Source of the DNA: Spironucleus salmonicida
Lineage: Eukaryota > Fornicata > Diplomonadida > Hexamitidae
Reading direction: 5' to 3'
Length of the DNA stretch: 64,000 nt
NCBI GenBank assembly: GCA_000497125.2
Contig: CM035319.1
Coordinates: forward strand, 488,001 to 552,000
Program-made: the position numbers and the translations under genes
The notes under the pieces: model-generated
Databases searched by the model: none
Seen by the model: only the letters and a program-made list of their open reading frames with translations
Told to the model about the DNA's origin: nothing
In this document: positions 48,118-59,817 of the stretch, one piece after another
Numbering within the stretch: the first letter of the stretch is position 1
Layout: each line of letters begins with the position of its first letter

Positions 48118-48795
48118 TCACAATCCAGGAATACTTAAAGAACTTGATTCCTCAATATTACTTTATTAAATTTATACGACTATTCGATTCTTCTCTAATT
48201 TCTAAACTGGCTCTACCTTGACTGAGTCATCAATTTTTGCTATATTAAGGCAATCATAATAAAAATCCAAAGCCTGACAATGTTCTCGATTTTATCTATC
48301 TTTTTAACTCTGTATCCAATCAATAACCATTTTTTCTGTAGGTAATTAATTTTTAAATTTAAATTTCTTCAAATCATCACTAGTTGGTTATTTTTGCTTC
48401 ATTTATTTAAACTATAATTATTTATAAGCATTATCATTATCATTTTGCCCCAATTTCTCATTGAAATCAGCAAATACTAAACTGGTTAAATATACTGAAA
48501 AGTCTGTGCCATAAACTGTAACAATATCATTTCTAATTGTTATTGTACAATTTAATTGAGATTAAATTGCTTATAAGGTACTTCCTCTTGGCCCTAAAAT
48601 TGCCGTTATAAAAGCCTTTGATTGCTTTTGTAATATAAGTTTATTTGGTGATTCCAAATAAGGAGGTTAGTGATTTGAAATAGTAAAATTAGAGACATTT
48701 TCTGGTTTTGTAGTTAAAGAAATTTAAGTAACGGTCTACATAATATTTTTGTCGTATTTATTTAATAAGTCTGTAGCAATTTCGAGAAAGTTCAT
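48118..48795 (-). CDS. KH-domain protein
   Basis: The 225-residue protein has a KH domain near residues 50-100: F-I-T-A-I-L-G-P-R-G-S-T-L with the G-x-x-G loop at 68-71, followed by a helix and the I-T-I-R-N-D-I-V-T-V-Y-G strand pair. KH domains bind single-stranded RNA. The C-terminal 110 residues are charged and helical. Confidence 0.75.
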
Positions 48796-48868
48796 TCTTC
48801 AATAATTAATATTATACTAAATTGTCAACTTATTAATACCGCGTTCCTTTTAATTTATTTTTGTAAAA

Positions 48869-49912
48869 ATGAGTTTGACAGAATATGAGGAAAAGCGCAA
48901 AATGTATCAAAATGAATTAGAATAATATAGAAATTATAAGAATACTATATGTATTATTAACCCAAAATTACGTTATATATAAGAAAATGAAATTGAACCA
49001 GCTTCCCAGCATATTTCATCATTTACGTCTTAAGATGAGATTTCAATTTTAAATATATCTTAGAAGGATTAGTTTGAGTTAGAATAAGAACGGTAGTAGT
49101 AATTTTTAAGCGAATAAATTGAGACTGTTAAAAGAGCTTAAAATTATTTAAATAGCAAGGATACCTTGAAAACTAAGGTTGTGCCAAAAATAGAACATAA
49201 TTAGCATATTTTTATTGATATAAAGAGATAAAATTAGGATATATCAAAGAACTTTGAGGAGTAACCATACATGACTCAGTAACCTGTTCTGGTTAGAGAA
49301 TAAACACATAAGCCTTATGTTAAATAAGTGTAAGAAAACATAGTTTAGTAGAAAAAAATCAGCGAAAGTATTAAATAGTAGCCAGATAATGTCCAAAATA
49401 CTAAAATTTAGCATTATTAGAATATTCTGTCTTCAACATAGGATTTTATTCAATAAAATAAAGTAGTATCACCAGATCGTTAAATTACATTAAAATAGAT
49501 TGAACTATAGGGAAGCCTTAAGAAAACCATTTCTGAATTAACTGAAATGGAAAAGTAGAACGCGTCACACAAAGAAACCTTTTATAACACAGATGCAGCC
49601 TTGATGGTAGAAAGGCAGTCAAGAATTCTTAATAATTTTGCAATGAGCAATCTATCAGAGCCGGGTAAATTATCACTATCTAGAACCGAAATCAACAATG
49701 TCCTAGACTAGCATGACCAACCACACCTTGGTGATGACTAGTAGCAAAAGTCAGCCTCGATTGCCATCTAAAGTTAGGCATTCAAAAAATCCAGGAAGCC
49801 CCAATTGTAAAGCCAGCTTTTCATGGCGCGAGTCTCAACTTTCGGCGAGAGCTTCGGAACACTAAGTTAGACTAGCTAAGATTATCTCAAATGGCGCAGA
49901 GGTGGCGAGTGA
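48869..49912 (+). CDS. Gln-rich low-complexity protein
   Basis: The 347-residue protein is dominated by Q, K, S, E and N; Gln codons are almost all TAA or TAG. Some coiled coil is likely around 5-25 and 205-225. It ends S-Q-D-Y-L-K-W-R-R-G-G-E. No domain recognised. Composition shifts toward GC in the last 200 bp. Confidence 0.75.
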
Positions 49913-49992
49913 CTATATTTGAATACATATTTGCCGCCTAAACTGCACTTCAATTTCAATGTCTCTATCGAAAATTCACTCCAAATTCGAAA

Positions 49993-50925
49993 ATGGACGA
50001 TCTGACTCAGGACTTGTACGCCGAAAACCTGAAACTCAAGAACATCATCGAGGAACAGAACTTGCAAATGAAAGACCTAGACGCCCTACAGCTTATCTCC
50101 TCGGGTTTAGAGCGGCAGAACGACTTCCTGCGCTAGTAAATTCCGCTTCAAAACGCCGAGGAAATCATGAAATCGGAAGCTTAGTTACAGCTCATGAAGA
50201 ACTAGTTCGCGGCGCTGCAGCAAACGCACGCTACGCTGGACACGAAGTTCTCGCAAATCTCGAAATCGGACCAGATTTCGGCCCAGGCGCTCAAGAAGGA
50301 GAACGAGGGCCTCAAGAGCCAAATTCAGCAGATCCAAAGCTTCCTCCAGAACAACGAAAACTACACCGGAAACCTCGTGCAGAAGTACTCCGCAATCGCG
50401 CAGAAAACGAAGCTGACGGAGCAGTTCGTGCTAGCTAACGCGCAGCAAGCACCAAGCTACGACAACTGCTTGCGCGACTTCAGAGAGCATTTCAAGTTCT
50501 TCAAGCAGATTTTTGCGGTGTTTCCGGTGCTCAGCGACGTGCAGAGCCAGTTCAAAATCGCGCAGCTCCAGACGCTGGCGAGCCCCGACTTCCTGGCGAA
50601 ATTCGGCGTCCCGTTCGAGATTGCGGTCAGCGCAGCCTCGTTCCAGCCCGAAATCCAGAACCACTTCGCTAGCAACTGGAACGACATCTTCGAGTCTCAT
50701 CTTCTTGAGTTCGTCCGCGAAAAATTCTAGGAAATTGGTGCTTTGCGAGGGGCGAATCGTCCGGTCGATAAGCGCCTTTTCGAACTCGACGAGCGAGAGT
50801 TCGACTCCGGCTTCGTGTGCAATTTCCTCGCGGTCTGCCTCGTGCTGCAAGGCTTCGAGCTGGCCCTAGACGGCGCTGGGGTGTGCTTCCGGCGCGGCTC
50901 AGGCGTGTGGTATTTGGACGTTTGA
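49993..50925 (+). CDS. Coiled-coil protein with C-terminal globular domain, GC-rich
   Basis: In the 310-residue protein, residues 1-145 form a coiled coil (L-K-L-K-N-I-I-E-E-Q and onward). Residues 150-310 look globular (F-K-F-F-K-Q-I-F-A-V-F-P-V-L, later G-F-V-C-N-F-L-A-V-C-L-V-L-Q-G-F and G-S-G-V-W-Y-L-D-V at the end). The layout of a coiled coil followed by a small RWD-like domain occurs in kinetochore proteins such as Spc24/25, but the match is only structural guesswork. The gene is strongly GC-rich. Confidence 0.8.
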
Positions 50926-50947
50926 GGCGGGTTAGTGAAGGTTTTGC

Positions 50948-53905
50948 TCAGTTTCCGCCCAGCGCGTCGCCCAGCGAAAGCTGGTTCTTCTGCGGCGTGC
51001 CCGATGCCGCCGAGAGCTTCATTTGCGGTGTTTTCGCCTTCGGCTCCAGCGCTACTTTCTTCGGTGCGTGCCCCAGGCTGCTCAGGAACTTCCTGTTGCC
51101 CTGCGGGTCCGCAGGCGGCAGATTCTCGTAGTTCTAGGGCGAAATTCTACCCATCTGCGACGCATCTGGCGCGAATTGCACGTTCTGGGGCGTGCTAGGC
51201 ACCGCAGAGGCCTTGCGGTTGTAAGCGCCGCTTTTGGCGTCCTTTTCGACCCGCTTAATGAGCTCGTCCACCTCGAAGCGCACGTCCTTCACGACCTCCT
51301 GGAACTTCTGCTTCGCGCCGCCGCTGGCGAACGAGAAGCCCAAAACGTCCAATTTCCGGCCCGTAATACCACCGCCGCTGGGCCGCGCACCGGGAAGAAT
51401 ATCGCCGTCGCGGGCGAAGTTTTCGGTCTCCTGGAAGCGCCCCTCGATGATGTCCAGGCACAGCTTCGCGGCCTCCGAGGAGCCGCTGGATAGGCAGACC
51501 GCGCGGAAGCCTTCCAGCCCTCGCCGCGTCCTGAAGAGGTTGCAAAGTGCCTGTACGCGCGACGCCAACTTGGCCTTGCAGAGCAGCTGCCCCAGCCCCA
51601 AGAGCTACAGGTCGAACTCCATGTCGCACCTGTTGAGCTGGCTCTCCTGGAACTGGAAAACGTATCGCGAGCGCAGCAGAGCGAATTCGATGAAGATTTT
51701 GCGCTCCAACGCGTCAATTTCGTCTTGGTTGGAGTTGATGGGTGGCGACGGGGCCAGTGCGACCATGGTGGGCGTCTGTAGCAACGGCACAGAGGGCTCG
51801 TAAATGACAGGAAAATGCTGCTTGAGATATCGCAAATCCTGGTCAAATTTAGCCGCAAAATCGACCTTCTAGGCCTTCTGGTTGTCTGCGATTTTCATCA
51901 GCGCGTTGAACGAGCCCAGCAGAACGCTGTCGTCCTGCTCGATTTTGATGGCCTGAATTTGGAAGGACTGGCCCACCTGCTCTATATAAACTGGGTGGAA
52001 ATACGTGCTTCGCAACTCGTTTAGGTCGCCACGCGTCAGGGCGTCTTTCACCTGGCCGTTGATAATCTTGAGCAGGCGGTCCTGCATCCTCTGAATTCGA
52101 GCATATTCAGCCTCTAAATAGCTGTGCACCATAGTCACAGATACGCTATTTTGGCCAAAAAGATCCTGAAAATCGACAATGTACAGCCCTTAGACGTCGC
52201 CCAAAACGACGAAATCTTCAGTGCAGGAAAGGAAGTTTATCGTGTTCAAGCCAAGCTGGCACTGATACACAGCGGTGAGGCTGAACGGATCAAACGCGTG
52301 GAATCGCTTGCCGTCTTCGATGAAAAATATCATCTGAGAGTTCGCGGTCAGGTGCGTAATTCGGCCGTACGTCTACGCGCTTAGGCACATTCCTCCGCTC
52401 AGGATGTGCAAATAAGAGCAATTTCTCCCCTCAAGAGTGATGCACGTTGTGCTTAGGTCGACCAGCGCAACGAGGTCTGGTGACTAGTAGGATGGAAGAA
52501 CACCTTTATAAAGAGGCTACGCATCAGCGTAGCTATGCATTTGGAATGCGTGTTCTGTTAAAATCGCAAAACCCTCTGCAGCAAGAAATGCGGAAACTAC
52601 AATATTTGGGAACTAAAAGCTTCGTGGCTGATAGTTCACATCTGCTGGTATAACAGAAAGTTGAAAACTATGTCCTTAGTTTTGACCAGATATCTGTCCA
52701 AATTAGTTTAATTAAAATATTGTCCTGGACGAAGATTTGATTGCTTTCGACCGTTGTGCTAGAGAGCTGAAGTATGTTTATGTATCGCCAGGTTGGATAG
52801 CATAAAACTAAGAATTGCATGTTGTTAATACAGATTAAACTTTAGATGACACAATAATATCCGACTATAAAGAATCATTAGATTAATTAGAACACATTGA
52901 GGCATCTTAAATATCATCAACAAATAGCTTTTCTGATTTTTATTTTTAAGCCGATTGTTAAGATTTAAAATCATCAGAATCATCTAAATAATCTAATTTT
53001 TCTTCTGTTTTATTGATAGTAAGAATAATTTCTTACTTTGGAGATTTAGGGGTTTATATTTTTGATTCAGAAAATTTTTGTTTTTAATGTTAAATTTCCT
53101 CTGGAATTGATTTTACTATATCCAAAGAAATTTGATAGAATTCTGCATACTTAAATCCATCATCTAAATCTTCATACACGCAATAAATAAGACAATGTTC
53201 ACCTTTATCTACAGCATATGCATCTATTAAATTTTTATGTTCTAGTGCTAATTTGCCAATTATTTTTATATCGCTATTAATTAATTAACAAACCTCTATT
53301 AGTTAATTTGTAACTCCGATAAATTTATTGCTTGTAAATGCTCTTGTAAATTAATAATTTAATTAAGTAACAATCTATTTAATATCAGTTACCTATCTAA
53401 TACCACATGGAGTAACTAAGTATGGTGATAAAAACCCACACATCGGAGGTAAAATACTCCAAGGCAACTGACCTCTTGTTTTAGAAGCAAATTTCGTCTG
53501 CTGTATTACTTTATTATTTTCCATTAGTACTATTTCTCCATTGATAGAAACAACAAGTAGCAAATTACCTTATGATAAAATGCTAAATACAACATCCGAT
53601 AGTTTATGAATAATAGAGTCATTAAAAAAAATTTATCCATCTGATGTTCCTGCATATCCAGGAGCATATGATGTTATCAATGATTCAACCTCTAAAATTG
53701 TCTCTTAATTCTTAATTACCTTTTTATCTGTGACCATATAATCGTTATCAAAATATATGATATTTTCTACAGACTCTTATACGTCATTAATAATTTATTT
53801 TTTGATAAGTTAACTTATTTTATTATCACCAACACTAAATATACCATTTTATAAAGAGCACATATGAAAATCCGTATTATCACCTAAAAGTAAACGCTTT
53901 GTCAT
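50948..53905 (-). CDS. CTF4: Ctf4/WDHD1 (And-1)-like replisome adaptor
   Basis: The 985-residue protein has an N-terminal beta-propeller region (1-280), an acidic Ser/Gln/Asp linker (about 285-360), then a second beta domain introduced by A-I-Q-P-G-D-T-Q-T-Y-F, matching the Q-P-G-S/D-T that opens the SepB propeller of Ctf4/WDHD1. G-L-Y-I-V-D-F strands follow, then a helical bundle (L-E-R-K-I-F-I-E-F-A-L-L-R-S-R) as in Ctf4, and a disordered basic tail. Ctf4 links the CMG helicase to polymerase alpha and is about 930-1130 residues. There is no HMG box. The 5' half is AT-rich, the 3' half GC-rich. Confidence 0.7.
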
Positions 53906-54083
53906 TTAGTCCGGAACCGTTATTCTTATATTATTTTATGATTATAATTATATATTTTATTTTACTAATATAATTTATATATAATTTAAACAAATATTAC
54001 ATAGTTATAGGATTCACTTATCTACTATTATCTTATATGTATTTTATAGAATATTTTAAAATAAAAATACTTGAAATTGTCAA

Positions 54084-54341
54084 TCAAACTCTATCTTTAG
54101 TTTTTAATTCATCATTTTTTGCTACATATTCTCTTTTAGCTATTCTAGCTTCACCTAGTTAAACAATCTTCGACTCAAAAACTGCAATTTTTTCAACATC
54201 TTTCTCTTTTTTGGCTTTTTCTAAAAGCTGCTCTCTAATAGCTATTTCCTTATCAAAATAGCTCTCCCATTGTTCTTTTGTCCACTTATTTTTCTTGTCA
54301 GCCTTTGCATGCTTAGTCGGAGCTTTTTTGAAACGAGCCAT
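54084..54341 (-). CDS. Small basic helical protein
   Basis: The 85-residue protein starts M-A-R-F-K-K-A-P-T-K and is Lys/Glu-rich and helical throughout (W-T-K-E-Q-W-E-S-Y-F). Size, charge and the N-terminal basic patch would suit a ribosome- or nucleic-acid-associated protein. No family recognised. Confidence 0.7.
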
Positions 54342-55190
54342 TTGTGGAATGGATACCGGAAAGGTTATAATATTCTTATTTAATATCCTTTATTGAAGAG
54401 ATATCTCAAATCAGAATGGGTAGTCGTATTAATTGATAATGCTGAATAACAGTATTAATAGAACACTATTTTTGATTAACTTTTGTCATATATTATTGAT
54501 AGGATAACCAGATTCTCTATGATTACTATATTTTATGAAATAAAATTAGTATTTAAAAATATAATAAAATTTATCTAATTAAGCGTGAAAGCTACACCAG
54601 CTATTTTAAGGTAATATTATTGTTTGAATATTACATTTATATTTTAACTGAAGCACATAGTTTTGATACATCTATAGAATTAGGTTCTTATTTATCTTAT
54701 ACTGAGTATATTTAGTATATACCACTATTCTAATAATATCTATGGACTGCTGATAATTATTTAATTATTCTACTTTAATTATTATAAGTATGAATTTGTA
54801 AATAGTACTCCTATCAGTGATATTATAGTGCCAAATAGTGTTAAAGTGTGTATATTTAAATAAAATTGAGTACTAATTGAGTGCTTTATCTTAAATAATA
54901 ATGAAAAAGTACGATTTTCATACTTTTAATTAAATAAAATACTAATTTATTTATTAAAGACTAGTTAAATATATTTTAGTTATGATAAATACTATAATAT
55001 TAATTAGAAGGATAAAGCGTATTCAATACATTTATTTTACTAAATTAGCTAGTAGTTGTATCATAATCATGTTGCTTTGAAGTAAATAATATATAACTTA
55101 AATAAATATAAAAAATAGTTTAAAATGCTAATGGATTTTCTTCAATAAGTAAAATGGGTTAAAGTGATTAAAATTTATGAACACCATTAT
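54342..55190. other. Intergenic, very AT-rich
   Basis: About 850 bp of A/T-dominated sequence without a credible frame, RNA or repeat that I can recognise. Confidence 0.5.
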
Positions 55191-55493
55191 TCATACAACA
55201 AGGTTATAATAATAAGATAGTAATCTTAAATTTGATAAATATAACATACTTTAGTTTAGAATATTGCAAATAACCTATTATAAATTTATAGTAATTTATT
55301 AAAGTAGCATATAGTATGGATGCACAGCCTACAATCCATGATATCCATTCCAGACCAAATAATACATCGCTCCCACAAACAGAGCGTCAAATGCCACCAC
55401 CATTGATGCAATCGTCATCTGTGGAATCACCCTTAACGCTGTCATCGACGTTGAGGCATTCAGATTCTTCAGCAGGAACTAGCTAGAAAACAT
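55191..55493 (-). CDS. Possible small membrane protein or gene relic
   Basis: A 100-codon frame encodes one strong membrane segment at residues 20-48 (V-I-P-Q-M-T-I-A-S-M-V-V-A-F-D-A-L-F-V-G) followed by Y-Y-L-V-W-N-G-Y-H-G-L. The hydrophobic part lies in a sharp GC-rich island (about 55.32-55.58 kb) inside AT-rich DNA. The same frame continues upstream across one TGA (M-K-S-A-K-F-N-Q-L), and a second upstream frame also looks coding. This is either a small gene with an AT-rich 3' end or the remnant of a larger one. No family is assigned. Confidence 0.35.
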
Positions 55494-55638
55494 CGCACTT
55501 CATCTCATCCAGAAGCTGTACAGCTGATTGAATTTAGCTGATTTCATTGAACTTGTCCCACCCCGGCCTGCAGAAGGAGATCCAATTTATAACTATAAAT
55601 AATATTATATATGTGATAATTAAAAAAATATTTTGTTA

Positions 55639-56775
55639 ATGAATGTTCATTATTTTAAAAATCCATTTTAAACATTGCAAAATTAAGAATCAGTATCTCC
55701 TGATCTTTAATAGTGCTTAATTATTCCATTACTACCAAAAATTTATCCAGCATATAAGTCAAGTATAATTTAATCATCTTATTTCACTATAGCGTTTTCA
55801 AGATAAAAAGCAATAATTTATAATAAATAGACATTTTTACTTAAAGAATTGAGATTTTAGTCATCAATTATAACAAATATATCTGTTTGTTAGGATTTTT
55901 ATGGAATAAATCTAGATACAAAAGACAAAGGTAAATTATTTATTATATTTAATTACAACTCTACATAAATCAGATCATTTCCTTGTATTAAAGGTTAATT
56001 ATCTCAAATAGGAAAATTTAATTAACTTTACAACATCGAAATAGTATTATAACTATAATTATAAATTTAAGTTATTGATCTTACAATTTAAGGAACCAAA
56101 ATATCAACAACAATTAGGTATCTGTGTTAAAAATAAACTTTTAGAATATTTTAAGTTATGAATGGTATGGTATTATCTGATGAACTGTTATATAGAATAT
56201 AAGCTCATAATCTCTAAATTATATTACAAGATCCAAGAAATTTTTTAATAACATCTTATCAATCAAAATTTGGACCTTAATTATCATGGAAAATATTTAA
56301 CTATGTAAATGATATTATACTCTTAGGAAATGAAGTCATTTCCGAGATTCATTATAAATCTCTTAGAGCTAATTTTCTCCACCTTTTATCAAGTCCTATT
56401 GAGTTTATAGTGTCTCTAAAATAAGATTAAAATATTATAGTATTTGTTTCATCTAAATTTTATATTCATTATTGCATATTTAATGAGTAGCTTGAACTCT
56501 AAGAACGTATAAATAGAGTTAATTTAAAAATATTTCCAGGGGAGTAAATTAAATCTGTATAAGTAATAAATAACCAACTGAATGTGTTTACCAATTTGCA
56601 GAGATAAACATTTTATTCTTAGGAAATTGATATGGTAACTTAGCCATTTCGTTTTAAAGATAGAAGAATAAAAATAAATAAGAAAAGTTAGAAAAAAATT
56701 AATTTCTCTTTTAAAGAGTTTTAATAAAAATTAGAATAGTAAGATACAGGAAATCTCGATTTCTTATTGGGATGA
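55639..56775 (+). CDS. Unrecognised 378-residue protein, beta-rich
   Basis: Many short hydrophobic strands separated by polar turns (G-K-L-F-I-I-F-N-Y-N-S, N-I-I-V-F-V-S-S-K-F-Y-I-H-Y) suggest a beta-propeller. The C-terminus is Lys-rich. The gene is strongly AT-rich and depends heavily on TAA/TAG as Gln. A TAATATTATATATGTGAT element lies 28-45 nt before the ATG. Confidence 0.75.
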
Positions 56776-56828
56776 GTTTAATTTCAATTTTTAATATATA
56801 AAATAGTTCAATTTATATATGTAAACAA

Positions 56829-57116
56829 TCATTTCAAAAAACGTAGGATATAATGATTATCTTCAAATTAACAACGATAAGCTATAGTCTCTGAGTCATC
56901 TATCTCTACAAAACCAACATTGCATAACACGTTTTATTATAGCCCTGTTAGGTCAATACTAAACTATGTTTCAGAAATTTTTAACGCTTGTAAAAATTCT
57001 GTTGTAATGGCCGGGTCGTAATAAAATTTGATAATTGATGCAGGTTTATTTAGTGTAAATTCTAATTTATTCTAATCAGGTTTTTCAAATACATCAGGAC
57101 AAATCCAAACTGTCAT
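56829..57116 (-). CDS. Small protein, possible sliding-clamp-fold domain (downstream piece)
   Basis: The 95-residue frame includes F-Y-Y-D-P-A-I-T-T-E-F-L-Q-A-L-K-I-S and Q-F-S-I-D-L-T. It resembles the piece just upstream (57154-57477) in the D-P ... K-I-S ... F-x-D/V-D pattern. A pair of such domains would make a PCNA/Rad1/Hus1-like clamp subunit of about 200 residues, but the two frames differ and are separated by a TGA. Confidence 0.5.
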
Positions 57117-57153
57117 TTGAGGAGTAGAAAAACTAAAAATATATTAAATCATA

Positions 57154-57477
57154 TCATAATGCCACTTTAATTTCGCCGTCTATAAGTCTGCACATAACTA
57201 TCTGCTCAATTTCAGCTGTTTTTACCATCATTATAATTTGTTTTAACTCATTTGCTTCATAAATTGAGAAATCTACCCTAAATTTACCTTATGAAATCTT
57301 CTTTGCTCTAATAACTGCTTCACACTACATAGGATCAAGTAAAAACTCAATCTTCTCAGGGTCAGGCGTAATTTCGAATAGAACCGCCTCATCTATAGCT
57401 AACAAATTGGGCGTCATCTTATAAATTGCCCCAGGAGTAGTCTCTGCAAGTAACCCGTTTACCAAATGTCCTTCCAT
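57154..57477 (-). CDS. Small protein, possible sliding-clamp-fold domain (upstream piece)
   Basis: The 107-residue protein has M-T-P-N-L-L-A-I-D-E-A-V-L-F-E-I, then K-I-E-F-L-L-D-P-M-Q-C and K-F-R-V-D-F-S-I-Y-E-A-N-E-L-K. The K-F-R-V-D-F pattern after two strands and a helix recalls domain 1 of PCNA, Rad1 or Hus1. Identity is weak. See the adjoining piece at 56829-57116. Confidence 0.55.
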
Positions 57478-57634
57478 TAAATAAGAATCATAAATCTTAT
57501 AATTAAGATATAATAAAGTTATTACCTACTTTCCTAATAAGTATACAATTTATTTTATTATATATTTCACAAAATTTTCACTCTATAAAATTATATAAAA
57601 TACTTATAATCATATATTATTCGTATTATAAAGT

Positions 57635-58933
57635 TCACTTTGATTTCTTTCCCACGGACTCAACGAACTCTCCAAAACTGGCCCTATAGCTCGAAATCGG
57701 CTGAATTTTCTTCGCAATGCAGAAAACAGCATCCTCGCAGTACTTCTTGTAAATCATCGTATTCGTCCCATTTTTCACAATTTCGTTCCACTCCCGAACG
57801 ATGAATTCGCTGCATTTTTCGTTCGAGCTGTCCACCAAAAGCACCATCATCTGGCTCTGGATATCGTCGTATTTCACGCCGATACCGTCGCTTTTCTGGA
57901 GCGAAATAACCGCGATTTCGATCGCCGAAAGCGCGATTTCGTAGTGCCGGAACGCCAAAAACCGCGGGTTCAGGAGCGTTATTTCGGCAAGAAATGTCGC
58001 CAGGAGGCACGTCTGCTGGCCGATTCCGAGGTCCCGGAAGAGTGACCGCTGGTACGAGCGCGCGTTCAGCGACGAGATGCCCAGGCGCCAGTCTATGGCG
58101 TCCAGGAGCTTTAGCTCACCGATTAGCATGTCCTGCACCGTGAACAAATCCGAGAAGTACGTGCAGAGCGCAGAGGTGCCCAGGGCCTCCCCGTAGTTCT
58201 CCTCGTGCTTGGTGGCCAGAAACACGCAAAGCGCCGACAGGAGCTTGATTTCCTGCTTCCGGAGCTGCAGATGCGACAGTACGCGGTGGTAGAGCGTGCA
58301 GGCAAAAAATTGGGTCTCTAGCGAGTAACACTCCTTGAACGTGACTTACGTGATGTAGTCGATGCCTTTCTGGACGTCTCTGGGCTGAATTTGGTCCTAT
58401 TGGGGGATTTTAGGAAGCTGCTCTTGCGGGGGCTGATTTGGGATCTTCCTGCTCGAATTAGCGCGCTAGAAGCTCGATGCAGAGCGGTTTTAGGTGCGTG
58501 CGGCTTAGAAATTCAGAAAAACCGGGTGCTTAAACTTATTTTGAATCTGAACCTCATTTATATAGTTGGGGTTGCCATATTCTTGCAATTTTGAGTAGTG
58601 GAGATCTTGCATGACCATCTCTTTCATGATTACTTCAGAATAGCTAGCTATGATCGTTGCGTTGTTAGAAGTCTAGTCCATATGTTATGCTGGTGCAAAT
58701 TTTGTCATAGATGCTCCAATCAGGCATGGTTTGTTCTGCTTTCGTTATGGGGTGATCAGTGACTCTGCTATTTTTTGATATTAGCTAAAATGGGCATTTT
58801 TTGGAGTCTTAGGATTTGCCATTTAACTGTTTATTATAGTCGTCTAGTTTACTAAAGATCCTGTCATTCCGGCGAATATTTGAGTGTTAACTGGCTGCAG
58901 AAGATCATGAACGTTTAAAATTGAATTATTCAT
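57635..58933 (-). CDS. Cyclin (A/B-like)
   Basis: The 432-residue protein has a disordered N-terminal 180 residues with scattered S/T-P and K/R sites, then a cyclin box beginning R-D-V-Q-K-G-I-D-Y-I, with L-L-S-A-L-C-V-F-L-A-T-K-H-E-E-N-Y and L-L-D-A-I-D-W-R-L typical of cyclin boxes (LAxKxEE and LxxLxWxL). A second cyclin fold follows. Such proteins activate CDKs. No clear destruction box R-x-x-L is evident; N-R-S-A-S-S near 150 is not one. The 5' third is AT-rich, the rest GC-rich. Confidence 0.88.
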
Positions 58934-59817
58934 TTTAGACAGAAATTTGGAAGAATAATATTATATATAAAATAAATAGTAAAGATATGAATATGAAGGT
59001 TATTTAATAATATAATACCAGATATTGTTAAATTTAATGATTAAATTGTTAATCTTGTGAAGAAATAATATTTGTGCGATTACTTATTCATAATGATATT
59101 GCCTTTCTAAATATTTTGTTAATTTTTAGTAAAAAGAATAACTATGATTAATAAACAAATTTATAATTAGTAAATAGTATCTCTACCATATTAATTATAT
59201 GTACACGTATATTGAAGTACATATCAAGTGGTGTCTTGCTGAACTCTGCATAAGATATTTTTTCTATTAATACTTATTTGCTATATTTAACTACAATTTA
59301 TATATTGATACGTTGAAAAGTATATAATGATAAATACATAATAGGTGAGGCGTAATATGTGTGAACAAATATTAAAGCTTTGCAAATATAAATTTTAGAA
59401 ACTGATTTACGTCAGTTTATACATTTAGCATACACATAAAGCATTCTTAATTATTATTTAAGATTATAATTAATTCATAAATCCATACTTCTATAGCATA
59501 TTTTATCATAATAATTTATTTACTGAAAAAATTAAACTAATTATCATAAATATTTTTTATTATACAGATATTTTAAATCCTAGAATTAAGCCTTAGAATA
59601 GACTTATATGTATATATGAGATAATAATATAAAAATTTGTATATATTAAATAAAAATTATATCACTAAAATTTACAATTTATAGATATTATTATTTATTT
59701 CCATGATATTCACTTTTATAATATAATCTGAAATAAATAAGTTTAAATGTGGTTTTTATTATTTATAATTTATATTAATTATATAAATAATTTAATAATT
59801 AAAAATCACTTTTCAAA
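58934..59817. other. Intergenic, very AT-rich
   Basis: A divergent spacer between the cyclin and peptidase T genes. No frame with protein-like content, RNA or repeat is recognised. Confidence 0.55.

Noticed and set aside
50513-51858. Several long Arg/Ser- or Ala-rich frames on both strands
   Set aside because: These are alternative-frame shadows created by high GC content in the coiled-coil and Ctf4-like genes; amino-acid composition is abnormal.
52124-52490. A plus-strand ORF beginning with GTG
   Set aside because: It has no ATG and is antisense to the Ctf4-like coding sequence.
52550-52820. A separate reverse-strand gene starting at 52820 and joined by a 19-37 nt intron to a downstream frame
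   Set aside because: The downstream frame continues without interruption upstream to 53905, so no intron or new start is needed; the other frame is a shadow.
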